Notes: a model not told the origin generated them from the sequence alone. A DNA stretch of 64,000 nucleotides from Bacillota bacterium (GCA_017442785.1 JAFRZB010000033.1:23220-87219); one strand, 5' to 3'; counted from the first letter of the stretch, positions 1 through 8,091 are shown. Numbers and translations are program-made.

Positions 1-981
1 GCCTTCAAACACAATGTTGTACTGCTCATAGTTTTCTGCAAACTGCGCTATGTCGAGATCCCCTTTGTTGGCCGGGATCCTTGATAGATGTACTGACAGA
101 CTGCCGAAAAAGATAATACCTGCAAGGGCAAGCGGATACAGGACCCACTGCCACCGACCTGTTACGGTCTGTATCTGTTCGGAGTCCTCTTCCCACCTGA
201 GGCGCTCTCCTCTCTCGTCTGCGCTCAGGCTCTTGTACATCCTTATTAGGCTGAAGATCGGGATCCCGAATCCAAGACCGTACCACATCAGAGAAAATGT
301 CCTGCCGAACGCCTCCCCGTAGCTGAGCTTTTTTTCTGTGTCCGCGTTTCGGATACTGAGCCCCAGCAGTGCTTTTCCTGGCGTGGTCCCAAACAGGGTC
401 AGGAACAGCGGCTCAAGAAACAGCATAAGGATAAGTGCGAACCATGCAGAGCCTATGGGAGCCTTGAATATCATATTTCTGAAAATGACACCGTAAATAA
501 ACATCCACAGCATCGAATAGAGCATCCTGTCCAAAAATCTGGCCAGATAACGCCTTGCAGGTGATATATTTGATACGACCTTGTCCTGGGACATGACATC
601 CGCCAGACCGCTCTTTGCGGCTTCCAGTTCTTTAAGATAAGCACCTGCGTCCAGCTGCGAATAATCTGTGCCGCTGTCTATTATGCTCATGCATATGTCC
701 CTGGACGCATAAAGAGACGGCAGCTCCTCCTCTATGTGCTTTATCCTGTTCTTCAGGATATCGGCCATATCGGCAGAACCACTGTTGAGAGCCTTGATAT
801 CATCTATGCTTACACCAAGCGTCCTCAGCAGTTTTATCCTCTGCAGGGTAATCAAGTCGGAACCGGAATAATCTCTGTATCCGTTTTCGCCGCGGGAAGG
901 GCTCAAAAGACCTTCGGCCTCGTAAAACCTGATATTCGCTCTTGTCAGCCCGGACAGCTGTTCTATCTCTTTTACCGTCAT
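1..981 (-). CDS. MerR-family regulator fused to an RDD-like membrane domain (partial, C-terminus beyond window)
   Basis: The reading frame is open from the ATG at 981 to base 1, so at least 327 residues are present and the stop lies outside the window. Residues 1-70 form a MerR helix-turn-helix; TVKEIEQLSGLTRANIRFYE and the following GLLSPSR and GYRDYS segments match the family closely. A linker of about 75 residues follows. From about residue 150 there is an RDD-like domain with the RRYLARFLDRM start and several hydrophobic segments. The protein would be a membrane-tethered transcription regulator. The start has an AGAGGGA ribosome site, and a MerR-type operator sits directly upstream, so it is probably autoregulated. 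The signal it senses cannot be told. Confidence 0.85.
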   Translation of the reverse strand, partial: MTVKEIEQLSGLTRANIRFYEAEGLLSPSRGENGYRDYSGSDLITLQRIKLLRTLGVSIDDIKALNSGSADMADILKNRIKHIEEELPSLYASRDICMSIIDSGTDYSQLDAGAYLKELEAAKSGLADVMSQDKVVSNISPARRYLARFLDRMLYSMLWMFIYGVIFRNMIFKAPIGSAWFALILMLFLEPLFLTLFGTTPGKALLGLSIRNADTEKKLSYGEAFGRTFSLMWYGLGFGIPIFSLIRMYKSLSADERGERLRWEEDSEQIQTVTGRWQWVLYPLALAGIIFFGSLSVHLSRIPANKGDLDIAQFAENYEQYNIVFEG

Positions 982-1002
982 ATCTATATCCCTCTGCCTG
1001 AA

Positions 1003-1033
1003 AGCATACACTGTAAAGCCGGTTTACAGTCAA
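1003..1033 (-). promoter_or_regulatory. MerR-type promoter with 19-bp spacer and internal dyad
   Basis: On the minus strand the -35 box TTGACT (1028-1033) and the -10 box TATGCT (1003-1008) are 19 bp apart. Within this spacing lies a perfect inverted repeat (1010-1030) with arms ACTGTAAA and TTTACAGT around five bases. An overlong 19-bp spacer holding the operator dyad is the hallmark of promoters activated by MerR proteins through DNA distortion. It drives the MerR-RDD gene itself. Confidence 0.8.
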
Positions 1034-1063
1034 GCAAAAAACGGATATTTCTTTCGATCTGTT

Positions 1064-1807
1064 TCAAATTATTATGCTTCCCAGCACCTCGCCTATGGAC
1101 TCGTGGAACACGAGATCCGCGGCGCTGTCGTACTGGGTGCTGTCGCGGTTGATGATAACCAGCCTGCCGCGGAAGCGGGCCACGTAGCCTGCAGCCGGCC
1201 AAACCGCCAGCGAAGTGCCGCCCACTATCATCAGCTCCGCCCCGGAGACGTATTTGTCCGCCTTGTAAAGCTCGTTTTCCGGGAGCATCTCTCCGTAGAG
1301 CGTAACATCCGGGCGGACGGTGCCTCCGCAGTGCTTGCAGCGCGGTATGGGACCTTCGCTCTTAAAGATGTAGTCCGCGGGGTACTTTGTGCCGCAGCTG
1401 CTGCAGTAGTTTCGCAGGGTGCTGCCGTGGACCTCGGCCACGTTTACGGAGCCGGCCCTCTGGTGAAGCCCGTCTATATTCTGGGTTATGATGCCCGCCA
1501 GCAGGCCCTTCTTCTCCAGCTCCGCCAGAGCGTAGTGCGCCCTGTTTGGCTCTATGCCGTGGGTATCCAGCTTCTGGCGATAGTACTCGAAGAACACCTC
1601 CGGCCTGTCCTCAAGGCAGTCTATGCTCAGAAGGTACTCCGGCTGGTACATCTCGAACTGCACGTCCCGCACGTTGTAAAGACCGTCCTTGGACCGAAAG
1701 TCCGGGATGCCGCTCTCCGTGGAAACGCCGGCGCCGCCGAAGAACACCGTCTTCCTGGACTCCTTTATAAGCTGCGTCAGCTTTTCTATCCTCTCTTCAA
1801 AGCTCAT
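1064..1807 (-). CDS. cobB: NAD-dependent protein deacetylase, sirtuin family
   Basis: This 247-residue protein is a complete class U/III-like bacterial Sir2. The NAD-binding motif GAGVSTESGIPDFRS is at about residues 25-39, TQNIDGLHQRAG with the catalytic region at about 108-119, and the acceptor histidine in VAEVHGS follows. Two CxxC pairs (CSSCG and CKHCGG) form the structural zinc site, then VRPDVTLYGE. It would remove acyl groups from protein lysines in the cytoplasm, using NAD. An AAGGAG ribosome site precedes the ATG at 1807. It lies 16 bp downstream of the CBS-domain gene and is probably cotranscribed with it. Confidence 0.93.
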   Translation of the reverse strand: MSFEERIEKLTQLIKESRKTVFFGGAGVSTESGIPDFRSKDGLYNVRDVQFEMYQPEYLLSIDCLEDRPEVFFEYYRQKLDTHGIEPNRAHYALAELEKKGLLAGIITQNIDGLHQRAGSVNVAEVHGSTLRNYCSSCGTKYPADYIFKSEGPIPRCKHCGGTVRPDVTLYGEMLPENELYKADKYVSGAELMIVGGTSLAVWPAAGYVARFRGRLVIINRDSTQYDSAADLVFHESIGEVLGSIII

Positions 1808-1823
1808 CTTGCGCTCCTTCTTC

Positions 1824-2267
1824 CTACTTTACCGGCACGCCGTTCTCCGTGCAGTATTTTATGATGGTCTTTCTGGTGACTATGCCTATAAGAGAGCCCA
1901 GATCGTCCGTCACCGGGATGAAATTCTGGTTCATGGCGCGGGTGAGGAGCTCCTCAATGGACGCGGTCACAGGCACGGCCGGGTTGCGGTCCTTCCTGAG
2001 TATGTCGGTTATCTTAATGTCCTCCAGGTGGCGTATGTCCACCTCCGTGGGGCCGCTCTGCCCGGTGGCGTTCTTCGGCCTGAACTTGACTATGTTCCAG
2101 AGGAAGTCACCCTCGCTCACCGTTCCTACGTACTTGTTGTCGTCCGTTATGACGGGCACGGCTGTATAACCGTGCTTTTTCATGGTCTCAAGGGCCTGGC
2201 GCACGGTGGAATTGACATTTATGCAGGTGACCTTGCTGCGCAAAGTCAGAAAAAAAGCTACGTTCAT
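1824..2267 (-). CDS. Tandem CBS-domain protein
   Basis: The 147-residue protein consists of two CBS motifs and little else: one at about residues 1-55 (MNVAFFLTLRSKVTCIN through DNKYVGTVSEGDFLW) and one at about 80-145 (DRNPAVPVTASIEELLTRAM through LIGIVTRKTIIKY). Stand-alone CBS pairs bind adenosine nucleotides such as AMP, ATP or c-di-AMP and act as energy or ligand sensors. The linker between the motifs is unusually polar. Its partner is not evident. The only close neighbour is the sirtuin downstream on the same strand, so a nucleotide-responsive role near NAD metabolism is possible but is inference. Confidence 0.85.
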   Translation of the reverse strand: MNVAFFLTLRSKVTCINVNSTVRQALETMKKHGYTAVPVITDDNKYVGTVSEGDFLWNIVKFRPKNATGQSGPTEVDIRHLEDIKITDILRKDRNPAVPVTASIEELLTRAMNQNFIPVTDDLGSLIGIVTRKTIIKYCTENGVPVK

Positions 2268-2442
2268 GGTTTTCCTTTTCTGTTTCGTCCGGCGCTTCAG
2301 GCGCCGTACCTCCTGTGTCTATCTTACCCTTTATGCAGGCGCGCCGTCAACCGCAGGAGCCGGAAATTGCGGTGAATATTCTGTGAAAGCGCCTGCAGGC
2401 TCCTGCCCTGCAAAATATGCCGTACATCCACGGTATTTATGG

Positions 2443-2448
2443 TATAAT
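2443..2448 (+). promoter_or_regulatory. Extended -10 promoter of the aminotransferase gene
   Basis: TATAAT is preceded by TGG, giving an extended -10 element (TGnTATAAT). No good -35 box is present 16-18 bp upstream, as is usual for extended -10 promoters. The start codon at 2492 lies about 43 bp downstream, after a GGAGG ribosome site. Confidence 0.6.
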
Positions 2449-2491
2449 TAAGGGTAAATAACGACACACCGCTCCTTTGGAGGAAAACTAA

Positions 2492-3739
2492 ATGCGCAAG
2501 TTCGAAAAATCCGTAAAGCTCAACAACGTCTGCTACGACATCCGCGGTCCGGTAATGGACGAGGCCGGACGCATGGAGGCAGAGGGAATCAAGATCCTTA
2601 AGCTAAACATAGGAAACCCCGCCACCTTCGGCTTCCGGGCGCCGCAGCACCTCATAGACATCATGTCCTCCAACCTGGACAAGACAGAAGGATATTCGGA
2701 CTCCAGGGGCCTCCTTACGGCAAGGCAGGCCATAGCCGAATACGATAAGAAAAAGGGCATAGAGGGCGTAGGCGTTACGGACATCTACACGGGAAACGGA
2801 GTTTCGGAGCTGATAACCCTCTCAATGCAGGGCCTTCTGGACTACGGCGACGAGATCCTGGTCCCCTCCCCGGACTACCCGCTCTGGACGGCGTCCGTAT
2901 CCCTTGCCGGAGGCACCGCGGTGCACTATATCTGCGACGAGCAGTCCGGCTGGTATCCGGACCTTAAGGACATAGAGCGCAAGATAACCCCGCGCACCAA
3001 GGGCATAGTAGTCATCAACCCCAACAACCCCACAGGCGCCCTTTACCCGGAGGAGATCCTGGAAGGGATAGTGCGCATGGCGGAGATGCACGACCTTATA
3101 ATCTTTGCGGACGAGATCTACGACCGCCTTGTAATGGACGGAAAGAAGCACATATCCATAGCAAGCCTTACAAACAAGTGCCTCTGCATAACCTTCAACG
3201 GGCTGTCCAAGAGCCACCTGGTGGCAGGCTACCGCGTGGGCTGGATGAGCATTTCCGGAGCAAAGGAGAACGCCCGCGGCTACCTGGAAGGCATAAACAT
3301 GCTCTCCAACATGCGCCTGTGCTCCAATGTTCCGGCGCAGTCCCTCATAGCCCCGGCGCTTTCCATGGAGGAGGAGACCAAAGCCCTGGTAGTGCCCGGC
3401 GGACGCGTATACGAGCAGCGCAGGTGCATAGTAAACGCCATAAACGACATCCCCGGGCTGCACACCACTACCCCGGAGGCCGCGTTCTACTGCTTCCCGA
3501 GGATGGACATTAAGAAGTTCCGCATACACGACGACGAGCAGTTCGCCCTGGACCTGCTGCACCGCCAGCACATACTGCTGACCCACGGCGGAGGCTTCCA
3601 CTGGGAGCAGCCGGACCACTTCCGCATAGTCTTCCTGCCGGACGTGGAGCTGCTTACCGAGGCCGCTCAGGCCATTGCCCGCTTCTTCGACGGCTACAGG
3701 CAGACCGACCCCCTCTCCGACTACGGGGTGGACGAATAA
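2492..3739 (+). CDS. alaA: Pyridoxal-phosphate aminotransferase, AlaA-like alanine aminotransferase
   Basis: This is a 415-residue class I aminotransferase. Landmarks are the NIGNPATFGFRAP start typical of the AlaA/YfbQ group, the VVINPNNPTGA cofactor loop, and the Schiff-base lysine at about residue 240 in FNGLSKSHLVAGYRVGW. An Arg that binds the substrate carboxylate (FRIVFLPD) lies near the C-terminus. The likely reaction is alanine/2-oxoglutarate to pyruvate/glutamate, feeding cell-wall alanine and nitrogen balance. The start is well supported by TTTGGAGGAAAACTAA before the ATG. The long tail after FLPDVELLTEAAQAIARF is typical. Substrate is inferred from family resemblance. Confidence 0.88.
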   Translation: MRKFEKSVKLNNVCYDIRGPVMDEAGRMEAEGIKILKLNIGNPATFGFRAPQHLIDIMSSNLDKTEGYSDSRGLLTARQAIAEYDKKKGIEGVGVTDIYTGNGVSELITLSMQGLLDYGDEILVPSPDYPLWTASVSLAGGTAVHYICDEQSGWYPDLKDIERKITPRTKGIVVINPNNPTGALYPEEILEGIVRMAEMHDLIIFADEIYDRLVMDGKKHISIASLTNKCLCITFNGLSKSHLVAGYRVGWMSISGAKENARGYLEGINMLSNMRLCSNVPAQSLIAPALSMEEETKALVVPGGRVYEQRRCIVNAINDIPGLHTTTPEAAFYCFPRMDIKKFRIHDDEQFALDLLHRQHILLTHGGGFHWEQPDHFRIVFLPDVELLTEAAQAIARFFDGYRQTDPLSDYGVDE

Positions 3740-3745
3740 GTATCC

Positions 3746-3774
3746 TTGATTTTTAAACACTCTTTAGGTAATAT
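3746..3774 (+). promoter_or_regulatory. Promoter placing transcription start at the coaB ATG
   Basis: TTGATT (3746-3751) and TAATAT (3769-3774) are separated by exactly 17 bp. The -10 box ends six bases before the ATG at 3781, so the predicted transcription start coincides with the start codon, and no ribosome site is visible. The mRNA is predicted to be leaderless. Confidence 0.55.
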
Positions 3775-3780
3775 TAAGCC

Positions 3781-4689
3781 ATGAAGACCATACTCATTAC
3801 CGCCGGAGGAACCTCCGAGCCCATCGACAACATAAGAAGCATCACAAATACAGGCACCGGAACGCTGGGAAGCCTCATTGCGGACAGGTTCGCAAGGAAG
3901 AAGAGCGTGGAGCGCGTAGTCTACATCCACAGCAGTAAGGCCGTCCTTCCCAGGACTCAGAAGGCCGTGCTGATAGAGGCGGACAGCACCCTTGAGCTTC
4001 AGGAAGCTGTGCGCAGATCCTGCGCGGAGTACAGGCCGGATGCCATTATCCACAGCATGGCCGTCAGCGACTACAAAACAGGTGCAGTCGTAAAGGCCGA
4101 GGATCTGATAAAAATCGTTCTTAAGATAGGCGGAAACGTGCCTCAGGACGAGCTGGATAAGCTGACGTCCGAGGTCATAGAGGAGCGTCTTAAGAAAGCC
4201 TCCACAGCCGAGGAGCTTGCCAAGGCCTACGAATACCTGCCGGACGAACCGAAGAAGGCAGCTTCCGGAAAGGCAAAGCAGGCGGAGAGCGAAGCGCTTC
4301 TTAAGCTTGCAAAGAAGGCGGACCTTCGGGATAAGTACAACAAGATCCCAAGCAGCGCCGGAAACCCGATAATACTGCTTGAGCCCACGCCCAAGATAAT
4401 ACCGGAGCTCAGGCAGCTGGCCCCGGAGGCAATAATAGTAGGCTTTAAGCTTCTGGACGAGGTGGAGCACAGGGAGCTTATGGACGTCGCAAAGCGCCTG
4501 ATGGAAAAGAACGACTGCGATTTCGTCCTTGCAAACGACTACTCGACAGTAAAGGAAGGCGCCGCGCAGCACGTGGGGCACCTTATGAGCAGGGACGGAA
4601 GCGTTGAGAGCTTTACCGGAAAGCCGGCCATTGCGGACGGCATAGCCTGCGCCGTGGAAAAGATCTGGAAAAAGGAGGAGCAGAAATGA
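3781..4689 (+). CDS. coaB: Phosphopantothenate-cysteine ligase
   Basis: The 302-residue protein is a stand-alone CoaB, condensing 4'-phosphopantothenate with cysteine in coenzyme A synthesis. The N-terminus ILITAGGTSEPIDNIRSITN is the nucleotide-binding motif of the family, and later motifs include IIHSMAVSDYK (about residues 96-106), IVGFKLLDE and FVLANDYS. In most bacteria this enzyme is the C-terminal half of a fused CoaBC (Dfp). Here it is separate, as in streptococci and enterococci, and is translated just before coaC with a 4-bp ATGA overlap. The central Lys/Glu-rich stretch (about 130-185) is an insert-like region typical of monofunctional CoaB. Confidence 0.9.
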   Translation: MKTILITAGGTSEPIDNIRSITNTGTGTLGSLIADRFARKKSVERVVYIHSSKAVLPRTQKAVLIEADSTLELQEAVRRSCAEYRPDAIIHSMAVSDYKTGAVVKAEDLIKIVLKIGGNVPQDELDKLTSEVIEERLKKASTAEELAKAYEYLPDEPKKAASGKAKQAESEALLKLAKKADLRDKYNKIPSSAGNPIILLEPTPKIIPELRQLAPEAIIVGFKLLDEVEHRELMDVAKRLMEKNDCDFVLANDYSTVKEGAAQHVGHLMSRDGSVESFTGKPAIADGIACAVEKIWKKEEQK

Positions 4690-5222
4690 AGCACGTGATA
4701 CTCGGAGTTACCGGAAGCATCGCGGCGTACAAGGCCGCGGACCTTGCCAACACCCTCACCAAGCAGGGCGTCTCGGTCCATACCATAATGACAGAGTCCG
4801 CATGCAAGCTCATAACGCCGCTCACATTCCAGACTCTTACCAAGAACAAGGTCCACACGGACATGTTCGACGAATACAAGCCCTCCGAGGTGCAGCACAT
4901 ATCGCTTGCAAAGCAGGCGGACCTGATGCTCATAGCCCCGGCTACGGCGAACTTCATAGCCAAGGCGGCGGCCGGCATAGCCGACGACATGCTGACGACG
5001 GTCCTTACGGCCTTCATCAACAAGCCCGTGATAATCTGCCCGGCCATGAACACCAACATGTACTTAAATCCCGTCACGCAGCGCAACATCGAGACGCTCA
5101 AGGACCTGGGATTCACCTTCGTGGAGCCGAGAGAAGCCATGCTGGCCTGCGGAGACCTGGGCAAGGGAGCCCTCGCCTCCAACGAGATAATACTCTCCGC
5201 GGTTGACGAGTTCCTGAAATAA
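4686..5222 (+). CDS. coaC: Phosphopantothenoylcysteine decarboxylase
   Basis: This 178-residue flavoprotein decarboxylates phosphopantothenoylcysteine to phosphopantetheine, the step after CoaB. Family signatures are LGVTGSIAAYKAADL at the N-terminus, the active-site histidine in VQHISLAKQADL, APATANFIAKAAAGIADDM for FMN binding, PAMNTNMYLNP, and the catalytic cysteine in MLACGDLGKG. The length fits monofunctional CoaC enzymes, which form homododecamers in characterised cases. Its ATG overlaps the coaB stop, so translational coupling is likely, and a terminator follows 10 bp after the stop. Confidence 0.92.
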   Translation: MKHVILGVTGSIAAYKAADLANTLTKQGVSVHTIMTESACKLITPLTFQTLTKNKVHTDMFDEYKPSEVQHISLAKQADLMLIAPATANFIAKAAAGIADDMLTTVLTAFINKPVIICPAMNTNMYLNPVTQRNIETLKDLGFTFVEPREAMLACGDLGKGALASNEIILSAVDEFLK

Positions 5223-5231
5223 TATAAATGC

Positions 5232-5268
5232 AAGACCGGCTCTCGGACTGAAGAGCTGGTCTTTTATT
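5232..5268 (+). terminator. Intrinsic terminator after coaBC
   Basis: A 12-bp stem (AAGACCGGCTCT with AGAGCTGGTCTT, one G-T pair) around an 8-base loop is followed by TTTATT. It separates coaC from the convergent M42 gene. Confidence 0.8.
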
Positions 5269-5286
5269 GCACTGAATTATGGTTGC

Positions 5287-6384
5287 TTAAACAGCGGTGT
5301 AGCCCACAAGCAGCCTGAGCGTGTTCTCAACGCCTTCCTTGTGGCTGCGCTCATAGCCATGAGACGCGTAGACGCCCGCGCCTATAAGCCCGTGCTTTAT
5401 ATCGTAGCCCGCGGAGAGCGTGGCCTCAACGTCCGAGCCGTAGTGCGGATAAATGTCCACAGCATAGTCCGCGCCGGTCTTTTTAGCGGCCTCGATAAGA
5501 CCCTTTACCATCTCATAGCTGTAGGGGCCTCCGGAATCCTTTGCGCAGATGGATACCTGTCGCTCCGTGCAGGAGAGGCCATCGCCCACGCAGCCCATGT
5601 CCACGGAGATCGCCTCGCTGAGCCCTTCCGGAACGGGCGCGCATCCGCCGTGCCCCACCTCCTCGTATACCGTAACGTGAGCCCAGACGGGTCTGGAGGT
5701 CTCGGCCCCGCTGTCCTTAAGGTATTTGGCGTATCCCAGCAGTATGCCCACGCTGAGCTTGTCGTCCAGGAAGCGGCTCTTTATGTAGCCGCTCCTGGTG
5801 ACCCTCGTGCGGGGCTCAAAGCAGATTATGTCGCCCACACCTATGCCCAGCTTTTCCACGCTCTTCTCGTCCTTGACGTTCTCGTCCAGGACTATCTCCA
5901 TGTTCTCCCACTCGCGCTTGGTCTCGTCGTACTTGCCGTTGACGTGCACGGAGGCGTTAACCAGCTGGCAGGTGCCCTCGTAGACGCCGCTGAACTTGGT
6001 GACTACGCGCACGTTCTCGGCCTCGGCGTTGTTGGCGTTCATGCCGCCCAGCCTGGTGACCTCGAGCCTGCCGTCCGGCTTAACCTTGCTGACCATGCCG
6101 CCCAGGGTATCCGTGTGGGCCTCAAGGAGCAGGCCTCCGCAGCAGGCGGGATCTATGCAGCAGGGCAGGTCTGCGTTATTGTCGCAGCGCGCCGCACCAT
6201 CCGAGAGCTTTACAAGAACTCCTCCCTTTACGGTAAGCTGAGGCGAATAGCCGAGCTTTTCGAACTCGCCCAGCACCCAGCGCGCCGCTTCTTCCGTGTA
6301 GCCTGTAGGAGAATCTATCCCAAGCAGAGCCACTGTCTCCTTAACCGCAAATTCCGTATATTTCTTAAGATTGAGCTTTTTCAT
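5287..6384 (-). CDS. M42-family metalloaminopeptidase (glutamyl aminopeptidase/FrvX-like)
   Basis: The 365-residue protein shows the M42 metal ligands in order: LEAHTDTLGGMV, the bridging Asp in FLDDKLSVGI, the catalytic Glu pair in YEEVGHGG, VDMG, and a C-terminal histidine in the ASHGYERSHKEG segment. M42 enzymes are cytoplasmic dodecameric aminopeptidases that trim peptides, with cobalt or zinc in the active site. This copy differs clearly from the three clustered M42 genes at 24-27 kb, with AHTD where they have AHMD or AHLD, and belongs to a separate subgroup. It sits 27 bp after the membrane zincin gene on the same strand. Confidence 0.88.
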   Translation of the reverse strand: MKKLNLKKYTEFAVKETVALLGIDSPTGYTEEAARWVLGEFEKLGYSPQLTVKGGVLVKLSDGAARCDNNADLPCCIDPACCGGLLLEAHTDTLGGMVSKVKPDGRLEVTRLGGMNANNAEAENVRVVTKFSGVYEGTCQLVNASVHVNGKYDETKREWENMEIVLDENVKDEKSVEKLGIGVGDIICFEPRTRVTRSGYIKSRFLDDKLSVGILLGYAKYLKDSGAETSRPVWAHVTVYEEVGHGGCAPVPEGLSEAISVDMGCVGDGLSCTERQVSICAKDSGGPYSYEMVKGLIEAAKKTGADYAVDIYPHYGSDVEATLSAGYDIKHGLIGAGVYASHGYERSHKEGVENTLRLLVGYTAV

Positions 6385-6411
6385 TACATTCTCCTGTTAT
6401 TTCCGCCTTGT

Positions 6412-7008
6412 TCATGCGGCGTCTTCCGGCTTGAATATCCACTGGGCCGGCCCGGTGTCGCGCATCAGGATGCGCGGATCTTTGAACTTCGTAAGCAGCA
6501 TCTTCGTAATGTACAGATCCCCGGCGCATCCGGAGATGTGGATGGCAAAGAGCAGTCCGCTGACCATGTACCAGCCCATGTCCACGGTCCTGAGCCACAG
6601 AGTAAGCGGCACCAGCAGCACGGTAAAGACCGTAAGCGGCGCCACCAGGGACGCCAGGGCGGTGTTTCTGTAGACGTAAATGTCCGGCACCCCGCAGAAC
6701 GCCGCGCTCCAGGTTATCCCGAAGGTGAGCTTTCTGTGCGTAAGCGCCTTGTAGACCGCGCCGTGCACAAGCTCGTGCAGCACTATGTAGACGATCATAG
6801 AGACTATCCAGACCGCGTAGTATTTGAAGACGTAGTCCATGTCTATCTGTTTAAAGTCCGCGCCCAGGATCACAAGCACCACGGCTATGACCATGATGAT
6901 GACCGCCCAGATGGTCATCTTGACGGCGTCCTTCCTGTCCTTGGCGTCGAAATGAAAGACCTCGCGGTAGCCCGCGGGCACCTCGAATTCGTAATTAATG
7001 TGTTCCAT
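6412..7008 (-). CDS. DUF3267-like membrane zinc-metalloprotease fold protein
   Basis: The chosen start at 7008 gives 198 residues. It has a GGGAGG ribosome site and avoids overlap with the divergent methyltransferase, unlike the longer frame from 7131. There are four or so membrane segments (about residues 27-50, 58-82, 110-135 and 150-170). The HELVHG motif at about residue 76 is the HExxH zinc site, placed within a membrane helix as in site-2-protease-like DUF3267 proteins. DRP, ILMRDTGPAQWIFKPE forms the tail. Whether it is an active intramembrane protease or only a structural relative is open; the second ligand Asp near the C-terminus (CAGDLYI) is a candidate. Confidence 0.75.
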   Translation of the reverse strand: MEHINYEFEVPAGYREVFHFDAKDRKDAVKMTIWAVIIMVIAVVLVILGADFKQIDMDYVFKYYAVWIVSMIVYIVLHELVHGAVYKALTHRKLTFGITWSAAFCGVPDIYVYRNTALASLVAPLTVFTVLLVPLTLWLRTVDMGWYMVSGLLFAIHISGCAGDLYITKMLLTKFKDPRILMRDTGPAQWIFKPEDAA

Positions 7009-7026
7009 GGCATCCTCCCGCAGAAG

Positions 7027-7032
7027 ATTATA
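7027..7032 (-). promoter_or_regulatory. Extended -10 promoter for the zincin-M42 pair
   Basis: On the minus strand TATAAT is preceded by TGG, an extended -10 element. It lies 18 bp upstream of the ATG at 7008, leaving a short leader that holds the GGGAGG ribosome site. Confidence 0.55.
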
Positions 7033-7042
7033 CCATAAGCGC

Positions 7043-7071
7043 GGGACAAAACCAAAACTATGTAATATAAT
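7043..7071 (+). promoter_or_regulatory. Promoter abutting the methyltransferase start codon
   Basis: GGGACA (7043-7048) and TATAAT (7066-7071) are 17 bp apart. The -10 box ends only three bases before the ATG at 7075, so transcription would begin near 7078, which is the second of two adjacent ATG codons. A leaderless mRNA starting at 7078 is predicted. Confidence 0.5.
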
Positions 7072-7074
7072 AGG

Positions 7075-8088
7075 ATGATGTCTGTAAAAACACTGCTTAA
7101 ACTGAATAAGCTCTTCCGCTGCCCGGCGCACCCGTTCAATGCTCCGGCTGAGGAAACGCAGCAGGGACCGGATCTTGCCTACGCCCGCTGGGAATACGGA
7201 CGGGCAGAGGCCGGGCTGCTGCTTTTTGCGCCCTGGTACGCCCCCGGAGACATAGTCTTCCGCAAGGACGTCCTGGACATAGGCTGCGGCGCGGGAGGCT
7301 GCGGTGTATATTACGCGGAAAAATACGGTGCAAGGGTGACAGGTCTGGAGCTTGAGGAGCGCTATGAAGCTCAGGCGGAAGCCTTAGCCGCGGAGCTCCT
7401 TGGCGCGCGGAAGGACAGTAGTGCAGATCCACTCGCCGATCCGGCGCCCGGCAGCGCAGGCGGATCCTTCACCTTCCTCCTCGCCGACGCCGCGGAAAGC
7501 GGGCTGCAGCCGGAAAGCTTCGATACGATAATAATGAGCGACGCCTTTGAGCATCTTAAGGATCCGGAGGCAGTGCTTAGGGAATGCCGGAGGCTGCTCC
7601 GCCCCGGCGGAAGGGTCTTCATAAGCTTTCCGCCCTACGGCCACCCCTACGGGGAGCATCTTTCGGACCTTATTGGCATCCCCTGGGTGCAACTGTTTTT
7701 CAGTGAAGCTGACATGACCGCCGCCTACGCCCGTCTTGCGGCAGAGCTGGACGAAAAGGCAGGCTCCGGTAAAACCGCAAGGCCCTCGGTAAGCGGCGCG
7801 CAGCGCATTGCCTTCCGCTTTACAAAGGATCCTGACGGCACCTGCCGCAACACATACATAAACAGAATGACGCTGAAGCGCTTCCGCGGGATACTGGAGC
7901 GTTTCACCACATCCCCTGATAACTCCTCTTCCGGGCGCGGCGATGCGCCATCCGGAGCTCAGAAGCCCTTCAGGCTTGCGCTCTACAGGGAAAAGCCCCT
8001 CCGCGGCTGGTTGCTGCCCCTTGCAAAGCTCCCCGGAATAAAGGAACACTTCGTCCGCATGGCAGTCTGCGTGTTGGAAAAACAGTAA
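7075..8088 (+). CDS. Class I SAM-dependent methyltransferase
   Basis: The 337-residue protein contains a Rossmann methyltransferase core. The SAM-binding glycine motif VLDIGCGAGGCGVYYAE is at about residues 65-81, the acidic end of strand 2 in VTGLELEERY, IIMSDAFEHLKDPEAVLRE at about 155-173 and LLRPGGRVFISFPPYGHPYG after it. This is the pattern of methyltransferase types 11 and 25. The remainder, about residues 205-337, is a poorly conserved extension that may bind the substrate. No neighbour reveals that substrate. The true start may be the second ATG at 7078, given the promoter position. Confidence 0.8.
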   Translation: MMSVKTLLKLNKLFRCPAHPFNAPAEETQQGPDLAYARWEYGRAEAGLLLFAPWYAPGDIVFRKDVLDIGCGAGGCGVYYAEKYGARVTGLELEERYEAQAEALAAELLGARKDSSADPLADPAPGSAGGSFTFLLADAAESGLQPESFDTIIMSDAFEHLKDPEAVLRECRRLLRPGGRVFISFPPYGHPYGEHLSDLIGIPWVQLFFSEADMTAAYARLAAELDEKAGSGKTARPSVSGAQRIAFRFTKDPDGTCRNTYINRMTLKRFRGILERFTTSPDNSSSGRGDAPSGAQKPFRLALYREKPLRGWLLPLAKLPGIKEHFVRMAVCVLEKQ

Positions 8089-8091
8089 TTG

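Noticed and set aside
5341-7038. Open frame of 565 codons on the plus strand
   Set aside because: It lies antisense to the M42 gene and the membrane zincin, has no ribosome site and its product has low-complexity Ala/Val/Arg composition. It is a shadow caused by biased codon use.
6412-7131. Upstream start of the membrane zincin at 7131
   Set aside because: It would overlap the divergent methyltransferase and both promoters, and the extra residues are not hydrophobic or family-like; 7008 has a ribosome site.
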